A stretch of 29,575 bases of DNA, from contig MPUH01000914.1 of NCBI GenBank assembly GCA_001970955.1, forward strand, positions 1-29,575. Reading direction: 5' to 3'. Shown here in pieces: positions 19,408-28,311 of this stretch. The notes under the pieces are model-generated. The model was not told where the DNA came from. It worked only from the letters and a program-made list of their open reading frames with translations, and made no database searches. Position numbers and translations under genes: made by a program. The DNA comes from Stentor coeruleus (Eukaryota > Ciliophora > Heterotrichea > Heterotrichida > Stentoridae). Each line of letters begins with the position of its first letter. Position 1 is the first letter of the stretch.

Positions 19408-21441
19408 ATGTTTATGGAAAGTGACTTTCAAACTGATTCTAAAAACTTATCCCCTCTTCCAAGCAATCTAATCCTCAAACCTAGCGAAACTACAGCACCA
19501 AAGTTCATGGGTTTTGGGTTAACAACAGGGAATTTCACATCAATTTCTGTGTCTAACGAAGCTCTTGAAAGGGCAAAAAAGCTCTTTGATTCCCCAGAAA
19601 CCCCTTCACCACAAGTCAAAGTTCAAGAAAATGTAGTTTTTCGCACTGGGGCTAATGCGCTTTTTGAAGTCTCTGCTGAAGCTATGGCCAGGGCACAGAA
19701 AATGTTTGAAAGCCCAAGCCAAGCTAGTATCCAACCAAGAGAAGATAAGTCTACAGATGAACTTGATAAAAAGTCCCCAAGAAAAAACATTCCAGTAGCT
19801 GTACGTGCTGGGATTATAAGACAAAATCGTGGAGAGCTAGCATGTGGCAATAGCTTTCACCCAAAGTTCATCAGTTTAAATAACTCAAAACCACAACAAG
19901 TACCTTTACCTAAACGTAGAATTGAGTCTCCAGAAATAAAACCTAAACAGAAATCAGATAAACTTATAAAAAAAAGCTCAGTCACATTATTAGACTTAAA
20001 CAATCATAGGCCACTTAGAGGTTTTTATAATTCCTATGGGCTTTTAGTAAATGCTGATAATGCTGGGTATTTTACTTTTTATTGTAATTGTTATACTGGA
20101 GGATGTCAATGTAGTAGGGATGGGATGTCTTGGGAAGATTTTTATGATCAAATGGTTGATTATGGGCTTAAAGTATCTAAAGAATGGGTTCAACATCATT
20201 ATAGGCTTATTGTATGGAAATATGCTTCTTATGAAAGAAGGATCACAGGGCTTAAAGGGATTTTTTCTGTAGAAAAAGTGTTAGAAAACCTTAAGCATCG
20301 TTATGAAAAACAATGTATGCAGAATAAACGGAGTATTTTACAAAAAATTATAGAAGGAGATGAGCTTTCAAGTAAACGTATGGTTTTATGTGTTGGGTCT
20401 ATAAAAACTTTTGGTAGTAGTTTTTGTGTAGAATTAATTGATGGGTGGTATACTATTTGGACTGATATAAATAGTGAAAATTTGTTTTTTCCTCTGCTTC
20501 AAAGGAAAACTATAGCCCAAGGAATGAAAATTGAAATGGTTGGATGCAGTATAAAAGATGGGAAACTTATTATACCATATAACTCAGCAAGAAGAGCTGC
20601 TTGGGATCGTAAACTTGGAGAAGTTAATACAGTTTTCCCTTTTCCTATATGTATAAGTTCAATCAAAGAAAATGGGGGGATTATTGGAAGGGTTACTGGG
20701 TATGTATCTAGAATCTACCCTTTGTTATACATAGAAAACAATACAATTAAAAGCAAATTCACTGTAAATGACACAAACTCCAGTTTTTTTGAATGTTTAA
20801 TCAAAGATGGACTTATCGACTTTACTAAGAAAAAAACCAGTTCGGCATTGATAAGATTTAAAAGTTCAGCTAATGAAATATATGAAAATCTCAAACTTGG
20901 AGCTTTGGTGAATTTGTACTTTTTGCAGCCTGGGGAACCAAAGAATTTTAAAAGGATTTTGATTTTCAACCACAAATCCAAGATTTTATATGGTAAAAAA
21001 GAAAGAAAAGATGTGGTAAAAATAAGAAAACTTGTTGATAATAAAACAAAATGTATGAAAGAAGTTGATGTTGTTGGTATTGTGACAAATGTACAAAAGA
21101 CACAAAGTAATGAAATAAAAGGTTTAAGTTTAGCATGTGTACATGGGAATATTAGGATTTCTATACATAATCCAAGCTTTTTTGGGAGGGTGTTAAATAT
21201 GGTTGAAGTTTCTAATTTGAAATATATGAAAATACTTGCTTTACTTAATATTGTGGCTGATAGTAAAAAAGGACCAGTTGGGGAACTTAAGACAACAAAT
21301 TATACGGAGATTATTCATACGAATTTTCCTAGTCATATGATGCAGCAGGTGTTAGTATTGAAGGAATTTAATTTGAATAGCGTTCTGTCTCATAGGTCTG
21401 AATGTGATCATTTCGGGTGTGTTTGCGCTTTAGATAGTTAA
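19408..21441 (+). CDS. BRCA2: Compact BRCA2 homologue
   Basis: Recombination mediator that loads RAD51 on single-stranded DNA. 677 residues, far shorter than animal BRCA2, as in other protists. Two N-terminal BRC-like repeats are visible: residues about 33-61 (GFGLTTGN...VSNEALERAKKLF) and 77-101 (FRTGANALFEVSAEAMARAQKMF). In both, the Ala of the FxxA RAD51-binding motif is changed (Thr39 and Gly81). The DNA-binding domain follows: the helical part from about 240 (MSWEDFYDQMVDYG, EWVQHHYRLIVWKYASYERR, VLENLKHRYE), OB1 from about 310 (KRMVLCVGSI, DGWYTIW, RKTIAQGMKIEMVGC), then OB2/OB3-like beta sequence to about 640. The start at Met1 is the first ATG; Met3 is an alternative. It should act with RAD51 in meiosis and repair. 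Confidence 0.93.
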   Translation: MFMESDFQTDSKNLSPLPSNLILKPSETTAPKFMGFGLTTGNFTSISVSNEALERAKKLFDSPETPSPQVKVQENVVFRTGANALFEVSAEAMARAQKMFESPSQASIQPREDKSTDELDKKSPRKNIPVAVRAGIIRQNRGELACGNSFHPKFISLNNSKPQQVPLPKRRIESPEIKPKQKSDKLIKKSSVTLLDLNNHRPLRGFYNSYGLLVNADNAGYFTFYCNCYTGGCQCSRDGMSWEDFYDQMVDYGLKVSKEWVQHHYRLIVWKYASYERRITGLKGIFSVEKVLENLKHRYEKQCMQNKRSILQKIIEGDELSSKRMVLCVGSIKTFGSSFCVELIDGWYTIWTDINSENLFFPLLQRKTIAQGMKIEMVGCSIKDGKLIIPYNSARRAAWDRKLGEVNTVFPFPICISSIKENGGIIGRVTGYVSRIYPLLYIENNTIKSKFTVNDTNSSFFECLIKDGLIDFTKKKTSSALIRFKSSANEIYENLKLGALVNLYFLQPGEPKNFKRILIFNHKSKILYGKKERKDVVKIRKLVDNKTKCMKEVDVVGIVTNVQKTQSNEIKGLSLACVHGNIRISIHNPSFFGRVLNMVEVSNLKYMKILALLNIVADSKKGPVGELKTTNYTEIIHTNFPSHMMQQVLVLKEFNLNSVLSHRSECDHFGCVCALDS

Positions 21442-21973
21442 ATAATGAATACTTATATTATTGTAAAATTTTAAGAGGTTGAGATTTTGTGATAAATTTT
21501 AGAAAAGATGTTGTTGTTAAAATATGAATAGGAATTAGGGGGGAAAAAAATAAATCAAGGAATTGGAAGGAGATATGATTTATTGAAAAGGGTTTTTGAG
21601 GAGATAGGATATGGTTTTTTTTATAAGAAGATGCTTATTTTAATGATTTTATAGAATGAAGAGAGGATTTATAGGGGAAAAAAAATTAGAATTTGCTATT
21701 AAATGAGTGAAATTCGGTTTGTTGTGGATTGGCAAATTTCATGTAGGAGCATAAAATAATGTGAGAAAGTATAGAGGAATTCTGTTGATTTTTTTTGATA
21801 GAGATTAAGAAAAATACGTATTTGCTTGTGTAGATTTAGTTAACATTAAGATTTTTTTAATATTAGTTGGCTATAAAGATAAGTTTAAAGTTTCTTGAGT
21901 TATATTGTGACTCATATAAATTAGTTTTAAATTATAATTTTGTTATTAATTTGATGAGTTTGACTTATTTATA

Positions 21974-22309
21974 GAATCATTAGTGAATTATATATATATT
22001 GATTATTAATGAAAATATTTCAGAATTTAACCCTGGATTAGCATGTTTTTTAAAGAGGAAATCCTAAGAAATTAAAGAGAATAGTTTTTATTAGCTTTGC
22101 ACTGAATTATATATTTTAATATATTATGAATAGTTAATNTTGAATCATTAGTGAATTATATATATATTGATTATTAATGAAAATATTTCAGAATTTAATG
22201 CTGGATTAGCCTGTTTTTTAAAGAGGAAATCCTAAGAAATTCAAGAGAATAGTTTTTATTAGCTTTGCACTGAATTATATATTTTAATATATTATGAATA
22301 GTTAATGTA
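21974..22309. repeat. 168-bp imperfect tandem duplication
   Basis: Copy A (21974-22141) and copy B (22142-22309) are head to tail with period 168. I count about four substitutions plus the ambiguous base. The unit ends in TAGTTAAT and is otherwise AT-rich without coding potential. Confidence 0.95.
22139..22139. other. Single ambiguous base (N) at a repeat junction
   Basis: The only N in the window. It lies two bases before the copy A/copy B junction, opposite G22307 in copy B. Its position suggests a sequencing or gap-closing problem at the duplication rather than a random miscall. Confidence 0.9.
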
Positions 22310-22382
22310 CTATGAACTAATATATTTTTTTGATGTTCTATGCTGTACTATGAACTAATATATTTTTTTGATGTTCTATGCT
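22307..22382. repeat. 38-bp exact tandem duplication
   Basis: Bases 22307-22344 and 22345-22382 are identical, head to tail. The first copy begins inside the last three bases of the 168-bp repeat, so the two duplications abut. Confidence 0.96.
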
Positions 22383-22920
22383 TTTATTCTCATATTTCAA
22401 CTCTTTTAAATGTAAACTATAGTTTAAATGGTTTATGAAATGATGATAATACAAAAATAATACACAAAACAAAAAATATAAAAAATGCACAAAACTCATT
22501 ATATTCAATATACTTTTTCTCCTCAACATACAAAAACCAATTATCATTAAAAGTCTAGCACACAAATACTTCATTTTCACACAAATTTTTCATATACAAA
22601 AAACTCATCTCAATAACACAATAAAAGCTCCTCAACATAACAAAATAAGCCCAATAAATTTTTTATCCCACCTTCAAAACACTTTCTAAAAAAAATAAAA
22701 TCCCTTACCCATTCTAATTCCCTAGTTAAAACTACCCATCTAATATTTCCCTCAAAAAAATAAAACGCATATTTAATCAGCCTACATCAAATTCTCACTA
22801 TAATCAATAAAAATTTATATCCAAAAAGCAACAATAACAATATTTCAACTACAAAAAAAAAATAATAATAATATATAATTACATAATAGTAAAACCAAAT
22901 CACAGTTAATAAATAAAAAT

Positions 22921-25900
22921 ATGGGAATCTCATGCATAGCTTCTAAAAAAAGTAAGGAAAAACCTCCTCTTACCCCAAGAGATTCTGAACATGCTTTACT
23001 TGATCGTTTTGGGTCTGCTCAGATCCAAATGCTCAGAACTAAATTCAAAGAATATGAACATAATGGTGGCCTTGATATCGCAGGGTTCAAGAAACTCATG
23101 CCTTATATCTCGAAGCTTCCAAACGACATAATAGAAAATGCTTTCAATATTTTCAGAGCATATACACGAGATAGAATAACTTGGATGCACTTCTGCGCAA
23201 CTGTTTCACAATATATTCTTGGTAGTCGGCAAGAAAAATGCAGATTCCTTTATGATGTTTTTGACAAAAAACAAAGAGGACTGCTAAGTAAAGATGAACT
23301 AGCTTTGCTAAACAGACATTTAGCAGAAGTCTTAAAAACTCCAACATCAGGGAAATCTAATACGAAAAATTTGCTTAATCTCCATGCTAATCAAGCTAAT
23401 GCTATTAAGTTTAATGAGTTCCGAGACTGGGCAATAGAAAATATCGACTTACACAAAGCATTACAGCCTTTTGAAATCATACCCTCAGCAATAACTGAAA
23501 AAGAAATATATATAAAATACAGAGAAGAGGTAAAAAGCAAAGGGTTAATCTTAGGAGAAACTTATTATATAATATCCCTTAATTGGATTGAAGCATGGAA
23601 AAACTATGTAAGATTCGATTCTTTTGATGAAGATGATATGAATGATGTTAGTAACAGGCACAGGTCAACTTCATTCAAAAGTGGAGCAAGGCCAATTGAA
23701 ATTAATAACAGTGTTATTTTAGACCCAGACTGCAACATAAAACTCTTATCAAACCTACGTGAAAACATAAATTTCGTAATCCTATGCAAACAAGCTTGGG
23801 TTGATTTCAGTAAATGGTATGGTGGTGGTCCAGAGATCCCAAGAGAAGCTATAAAAGAAAGTGATATAATCAGTGTAGATATTTACCCACCAATCTTAAA
23901 AGTCTTCTACAAAAAAAACCTCTCATCATCTAAAGAGTCTCTTTTCATGTTAACAACTCGTTCACAAACTGTTAATAATATAATCGAAGAACTTAAAAAA
24001 AAAGTAGAAATCGAAGGAGAGTATTTTTTAGTCCTTCAATCAGGTACTGAATATATCGAATTAAACCCAGAAAGCCTGTTAAATTCTTATAAACTAAGTG
24101 AAATAAACATATGCCGTTTCGAGTTAAAGTCTGAAAACAAAGAACTTTCTATAATCGATGAAGAGACTATAAAATTCTCAGTAGACGATCAGGTCGAATA
24201 TAAAGAAAATGGTTATTGGATGTCAGGTACAGTTCAAAGCATATCTCAAACTGAATATATAATCGGAGCATCATGGCATAAACACACAATAACTATAAAA
24301 AAAAATGATATATCCTCATTAAGAAAACCTCCATTATTCCTCTTAAGCACAAAAAACATTTTATTAAGTACTGGAATTGCTAATATCGGGAATACTTGTT
24401 ATATGAACTCAATACTTCAATGTATAGCCCATTCTCCATTAATAAATCAATATTTTACAGGCCAAGTATATTTAGATTTGAAAAGAAGACACACTCAAAG
24501 CTTGAAACTTAAAATTGTTGAAGAAGTCGAAAATTTACTTAATGAACTAAGGACAACTAAAGAGTTAAAAATCAGGCCTGATAGATTTTATGTTGAATTC
24601 ACTAAGGTTTATAAACAGTTTCAAGGATTTGAACAACATGATAGTCATGAGTTTCTTGGGATTTTACTTAATAGTTTACATGATGATTTGAAATATTCAC
24701 AAGTGAGCTTTGATCAAACTTTAACACTTAAAGGAATAAGTCATGATGAAGAAAGGAAAAAAAGCCAAGAACAATGGGATAAGTATAGAGGACAAGCTGG
24801 ATCAGTTATTTCGGCTATATGTGGAGGACAGACTAGGAATTGTTTAGTATGTAAAAACTGTTCGGAAAAAAGCACGATTTTTGAAGTGTTTACAGATTTT
24901 AGTATCCCAATACCTATAAAACAATATGATAACAGTGCTATTGTTGTGTTGATTCCAATGCAGTCGAAGAATTTCCAGAAAGTTCTTATAAATTTTAATA
25001 GAAATGATGATATAGAAGCATTTTATTCGGATTTACAGAACAAAATCAGTATCCCGGTACAGAAACTGGTATTCGCATTTGTCAGAAAAAGCTATTTTGA
25101 TGAGTATTTCAAACCTATGAAAATCGATGAAGTTATTCCCCCTGATGAAAATCATGTTTTATATGCTTATGAGGTTATAAATACTATAGATGAAGCTGAG
25201 TCTATGGGAAAACAAACTTTAGCTCCAAAACATAAACCTAGTAATTGGAGATTTGCCCTTAAAAAAGGTGACCTTTTAGATGTGAAATTTAAAGGAATAT
25301 GGAAAGTTGGTAGAGTTAATGATATTATACATAATACTATAGAAATAGAAATTCAGAATCGACATGGAAAAATTATTTATAAAAAACTAGATAGTGAAGA
25401 TATCAATTTTTATAGACAAAAAACAGAAAGTTGTAATAAAATTATCATATTGCCTGTATTTCATTATAAGGCTTATAGGACAAGTCAGAAGTTTTTTGCC
25501 ACACCTTTGATTGTTTCAATTGGGACGTGGTATTCCTGGAAAGATCTTGTCAAGCTTTTATATAATGTTTGTGAGTTGTTTGTGGATAAAAAGAAAGTTG
25601 TGATTAAAAAAAGAGTCCAGTTTCATTTGTTTCATAAAAGCGGAAGGTGTGTTGAATGTAAAAAAAAAAATTGTAGGGGGTGTGTTATAGAAAGTAGCTT
25701 AGAAAATTTGGAGAGTCTTGCTGAGATTTATGATGATATATATGTTTTAGCTAATTGGGCTGAGGAATATGTTGTTAGAGATCCGTATATTGAGGATCCT
25801 GATGGGACTGAAGTTTGTACTATTTTCGACTGTTTTACCAAATATACTGAACAAGAAACTGTTGAGATTATATGTGAAAACTGTAAAAACACAACTCTTG

Positions 25901-26325
25901 ACAGTCAAGTTGAGATATGGATTTTACCTGATATATTGATAATACACCTTAAAAGGTTCAGTTTTAAAAATGGACGGTTATTGAAAATTAATCATCTTGT
26001 TAGGTTTCCTTTAATAGGTTTGGATATGAGTTTATGTATGCTAAACTCGAAAAAAAGACAAGGGGTTACTATGAAAAGTACAAAAGAAAATTGTCTTTAT
26101 GATCTTTATGCTGTAGTTAATCATACTGGGGGAATATCTGGAGGGCATTATACATCATTTTGTAAAGCTGATGATGAAAAGTGGCTTTTTTTCGATGACG
26201 AAAGAGTTTTTCAAGTTGTAGGGAATATCGAAGAAGAAATTGTTACAAAAAAAGCTTATATTCTTTTTTATAGAAGACAGAGATTTGGATCAGGGAATGT
26301 AGTTAAAACGATATCTTTATATTAA
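22921..26325 (+). CDS. USP32-like ubiquitin-specific protease (EF-hand-like, DUSP, UBL, USP)
   Basis: Deubiquitinase of peptidase family C19, 1,134 residues. It begins MGISCIAS, a good N-myristoylation signal with Cys5 as a possible palmitoylation site. An EF-hand-like helical region spans about 30-185, a DUSP domain about 190-315 (LGETYYIISLNWIEAWKNYV ... WVDFSKWYGGGP), and a ubiquitin-like part about 325-400. The USP core has Cys493 (GNTCYMNS), zinc-knuckle pairs C644/C647 and C985/C988, His1076 (GGISGGHYTSF) and Asp1092 (WLFFDDERV), so it should be active. Two Tudor/agenet-like segments are seen, one before the core (about 418-460) and one within it (about 780-830). The layout matches USP32, which acts on endosomal membranes; the location here is inferred. 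Confidence 0.95.
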   Translation: MGISCIASKKSKEKPPLTPRDSEHALLDRFGSAQIQMLRTKFKEYEHNGGLDIAGFKKLMPYISKLPNDIIENAFNIFRAYTRDRITWMHFCATVSQYILGSRQEKCRFLYDVFDKKQRGLLSKDELALLNRHLAEVLKTPTSGKSNTKNLLNLHANQANAIKFNEFRDWAIENIDLHKALQPFEIIPSAITEKEIYIKYREEVKSKGLILGETYYIISLNWIEAWKNYVRFDSFDEDDMNDVSNRHRSTSFKSGARPIEINNSVILDPDCNIKLLSNLRENINFVILCKQAWVDFSKWYGGGPEIPREAIKESDIISVDIYPPILKVFYKKNLSSSKESLFMLTTRSQTVNNIIEELKKKVEIEGEYFLVLQSGTEYIELNPESLLNSYKLSEINICRFELKSENKELSIIDEETIKFSVDDQVEYKENGYWMSGTVQSISQTEYIIGASWHKHTITIKKNDISSLRKPPLFLLSTKNILLSTGIANIGNTCYMNSILQCIAHSPLINQYFTGQVYLDLKRRHTQSLKLKIVEEVENLLNELRTTKELKIRPDRFYVEFTKVYKQFQGFEQHDSHEFLGILLNSLHDDLKYSQVSFDQTLTLKGISHDEERKKSQEQWDKYRGQAGSVISAICGGQTRNCLVCKNCSEKSTIFEVFTDFSIPIPIKQYDNSAIVVLIPMQSKNFQKVLINFNRNDDIEAFYSDLQNKISIPVQKLVFAFVRKSYFDEYFKPMKIDEVIPPDENHVLYAYEVINTIDEAESMGKQTLAPKHKPSNWRFALKKGDLLDVKFKGIWKVGRVNDIIHNTIEIEIQNRHGKIIYKKLDSEDINFYRQKTESCNKIIILPVFHYKAYRTSQKFFATPLIVSIGTWYSWKDLVKLLYNVCELFVDKKKVVIKKRVQFHLFHKSGRCVECKKKNCRGCVIESSLENLESLAEIYDDIYVLANWAEEYVVRDPYIEDPDGTEVCTIFDCFTKYTEQETVEIICENCKNTTLDSQVEIWILPDILIIHLKRFSFKNGRLLKINHLVRFPLIGLDMSLCMLNSKKRQGVTMKSTKENCLYDLYAVVNHTGGISGGHYTSFCKADDEKWLFFDDERVFQVVGNIEEEIVTKKAYILFYRRQRFGSGNVVKTISLY

Positions 26326-26361
26326 TTAGGCATTTTATGTATATACTTATTAATAATAAAT

Positions 26362-27786
26362 ATGAGTAGAACTGGGTTTGTTTGCTATAACAATGTTACA
26401 AGTGGGAATATATCTGATATAATTACAGAGTTATTGAAGTATAGGTATTTTATAACTGATGAGCTTATATGTGAGATTGAATCTGAATACACTGACTGTC
26501 TTATGCAATTTGCTAGTAGTATATATTTATCAGCTTATTCACCTTTAGACCCTCCAATCTATGTTCTTATACCTCAGATATTTGGTACAAGATATCAACC
26601 TAAACCAACAGATTATATATTTTCTCATGATTTTCTTGACTCTACAGTTAACAAGCTTAAAATAGAACCTGTTATCGAAATATCATTAGTAAACTTTTCA
26701 TACACGAAAAAATATACAAAAGCTGTTATGGGTGGGACATTCGATCACCTTCATCCAGGACATTTACTCTTTCTCACATATGCAGCATTACAAACTGAAG
26801 ATTTAGGTATTGGAATGACACATGATAATATGTTAGTCAAAAAAAATAATAAAGAATTCATCCAACCCTGGCATATAAGAAAAGAAAAAGTCCATCGATT
26901 TCTCACTCTTCTCAACCCACAAATCAAACTTGATATTTTTGAAATTTTTGACCCAATAAGTAAAGCAGGTACAGAAGATTATGAAGGTTTGATTTTAACA
27001 ACAGAAGTTGAATCTGCATCAATAATGATAAATAATCATCGTATATCCCAAGGTTTAAAAGTATTAGAAAAATCTGTTATAAACCTTGCTGAAATAGGCC
27101 AGATGAAAATTAGTAGTACAAATATTCGAAATGCGTTATATGAAAAATCATTAGGAAAATATTCGGATATGAAAAATTATTGGGAGAATTTAACAAGGAA
27201 TATAGGTGTTGATAAAACAGTTAGTGAAAAATGGTGGAATTTTATAGCAAGTCAATATTCAAGAAACTGTAGAGCTTATCATACTTTAAAACATATATAC
27301 TCGATTTATTCTATGCTTGATAATCCTTCACCATATATGGAATTAGCTGCTTTTTTCCATGATATTATATATTTCCCTTTAAAACATACTAGTTTTCTTA
27401 CAAATGAAGAATTAAGTAAGAATTTTTATGTTGAATTTATAAAAGAAACGGGATTGGCTGAAGATTATTTTATTGTTTCTTCGTATATACTAGCGACAAT
27501 TAAACATATTCCTATTGTGAATAGTGAAGAAGAAAAGGAATTTTTAGATATGGATTTGTCGATACTTGGAAGTTGTGAAAAAGATTATAATATTTATGCG
27601 GATAATATTAGAGTTGAGTATAATTGGATTTGTGATGAAGATTTTAAAGATGGGAGAGCTAAAGTTTTGCAAGGGTTTTTGAAAAGAGATGAGATATTTT
27701 ATTCACAGAGATTTAAAAACTTGGAAAATAATGCTAGAGAGAATATAAGAAATGAGATTGAGAGGTTGTTGATGAGAAAAGATTAG
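26362..27786 (+). CDS. Phosphopantetheine adenylyltransferase fused to an HD-superfamily phosphohydrolase
   Basis: 474 residues, starting 36 bp after the USP stop. Residues about 1-115 are an N-terminal part of unknown fold. Residues 120-270 form a PPAT domain of the CoA synthase type: VMGGTFDHLHPGH with the nucleotide-binding HxGH (His131-His134), and ISSTNIR near the end. It should make dephospho-CoA from 4'-phosphopantetheine and ATP. Residues about 285-474 form an HD domain like the predicted metal-dependent phosphohydrolases of COG4339: YHTLKHI (His307, His311), FHDIIY (His333-Asp334) and the late DMDLSILG (Asp396, Asp398). The dephospho-CoA kinase domain usual in eukaryotic CoA synthase is missing. 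Whether the HD part hydrolyses a CoA-pathway compound is unknown. Confidence 0.93.
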   Translation: MSRTGFVCYNNVTSGNISDIITELLKYRYFITDELICEIESEYTDCLMQFASSIYLSAYSPLDPPIYVLIPQIFGTRYQPKPTDYIFSHDFLDSTVNKLKIEPVIEISLVNFSYTKKYTKAVMGGTFDHLHPGHLLFLTYAALQTEDLGIGMTHDNMLVKKNNKEFIQPWHIRKEKVHRFLTLLNPQIKLDIFEIFDPISKAGTEDYEGLILTTEVESASIMINNHRISQGLKVLEKSVINLAEIGQMKISSTNIRNALYEKSLGKYSDMKNYWENLTRNIGVDKTVSEKWWNFIASQYSRNCRAYHTLKHIYSIYSMLDNPSPYMELAAFFHDIIYFPLKHTSFLTNEELSKNFYVEFIKETGLAEDYFIVSSYILATIKHIPIVNSEEEKEFLDMDLSILGSCEKDYNIYADNIRVEYNWICDEDFKDGRAKVLQGFLKRDEIFYSQRFKNLENNARENIRNEIERLLMRKD

Positions 27787-28311
27787 ATAGTTAGGATTTT
27801 TTGATTAAAGTAGTAGTGATATTATTCTGTGAGGAACTATATTTTTTTTGTCTCTTCACACTTTTTTACACTTAATATCCTCAGTGAGGTCTATTATTAT
27901 TATAGTTGAATATAATAATTTTATAAGAAGAAAAGCATAGTAAAATAAGTAAAAAATAAGCATAATTTTAATTGCTTGTAATTTATTTTTAAGTTATTAT
28001 CATAACAAACCAATACAAAATTATATAGATTTCCATTAGTTCTACTAAATAAACTTTAAAGTATTTTTTCCCTTTGAAATTTATCATATTCACGATAAAC
28101 ATAATCAAAGTTATCCAAATCCCTCAAATACAAGTTACTATCATCAATATTTTTAACTATCCAACAATATTACAAAATTACATCAATCTTAATTTCTATA
28201 TATTCCCAGCATTAAAATCGACCTCAAACATAGTTCTTTAATCTCAACCAAAACATCATCATAAAACCATTTAACCTTCTAAAATTTATCAAAAACAATA
28301 AATTATAATAC
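27787..28311. other. Convergent spacer between the PPAT-HD and zinc-finger genes
   Basis: 525 bp. The left part is T/G-rich, the right part (from about 27960) C-rich and G-poor, the same mirror pattern as the convergent spacer at 1266-2171. A weak imperfect inverted repeat (CTGTGAGGA near 27827 against TCCTCAGTGAGG near 27880) could form a hairpin, but is not convincing as a signal. No gene seen. Confidence 0.4.

Larger units (their letters stand above)
21442..22920. other. Long intergenic spacer with nested tandem duplications
   Basis: 1,479 bp between two plus-strand genes. G-rich and C-poor after the BRCA2 stop, AT-rich with tandem copies from 21974 to 22382, then strongly C-rich and G-poor (22390-22920) up to the USP start. 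An 80-codon minus-strand frame lies in the right part but looks like a by-product of this composition. No gene or RNA seen. Confidence 0.5.

Noticed and set aside
22338..22580. 80-codon hydrophobic minus-strand frame
   Set aside because: It overlaps the 38-bp duplication and lies in the C-rich 5' flank of the USP gene; the sequence is low-complexity and has no sign of being coding.
27820..27895. Inverted repeat in the convergent spacer as a terminator
   Set aside because: The stem is short and imperfect, and a hairpin terminator is not expected for a eukaryotic nuclear gene.
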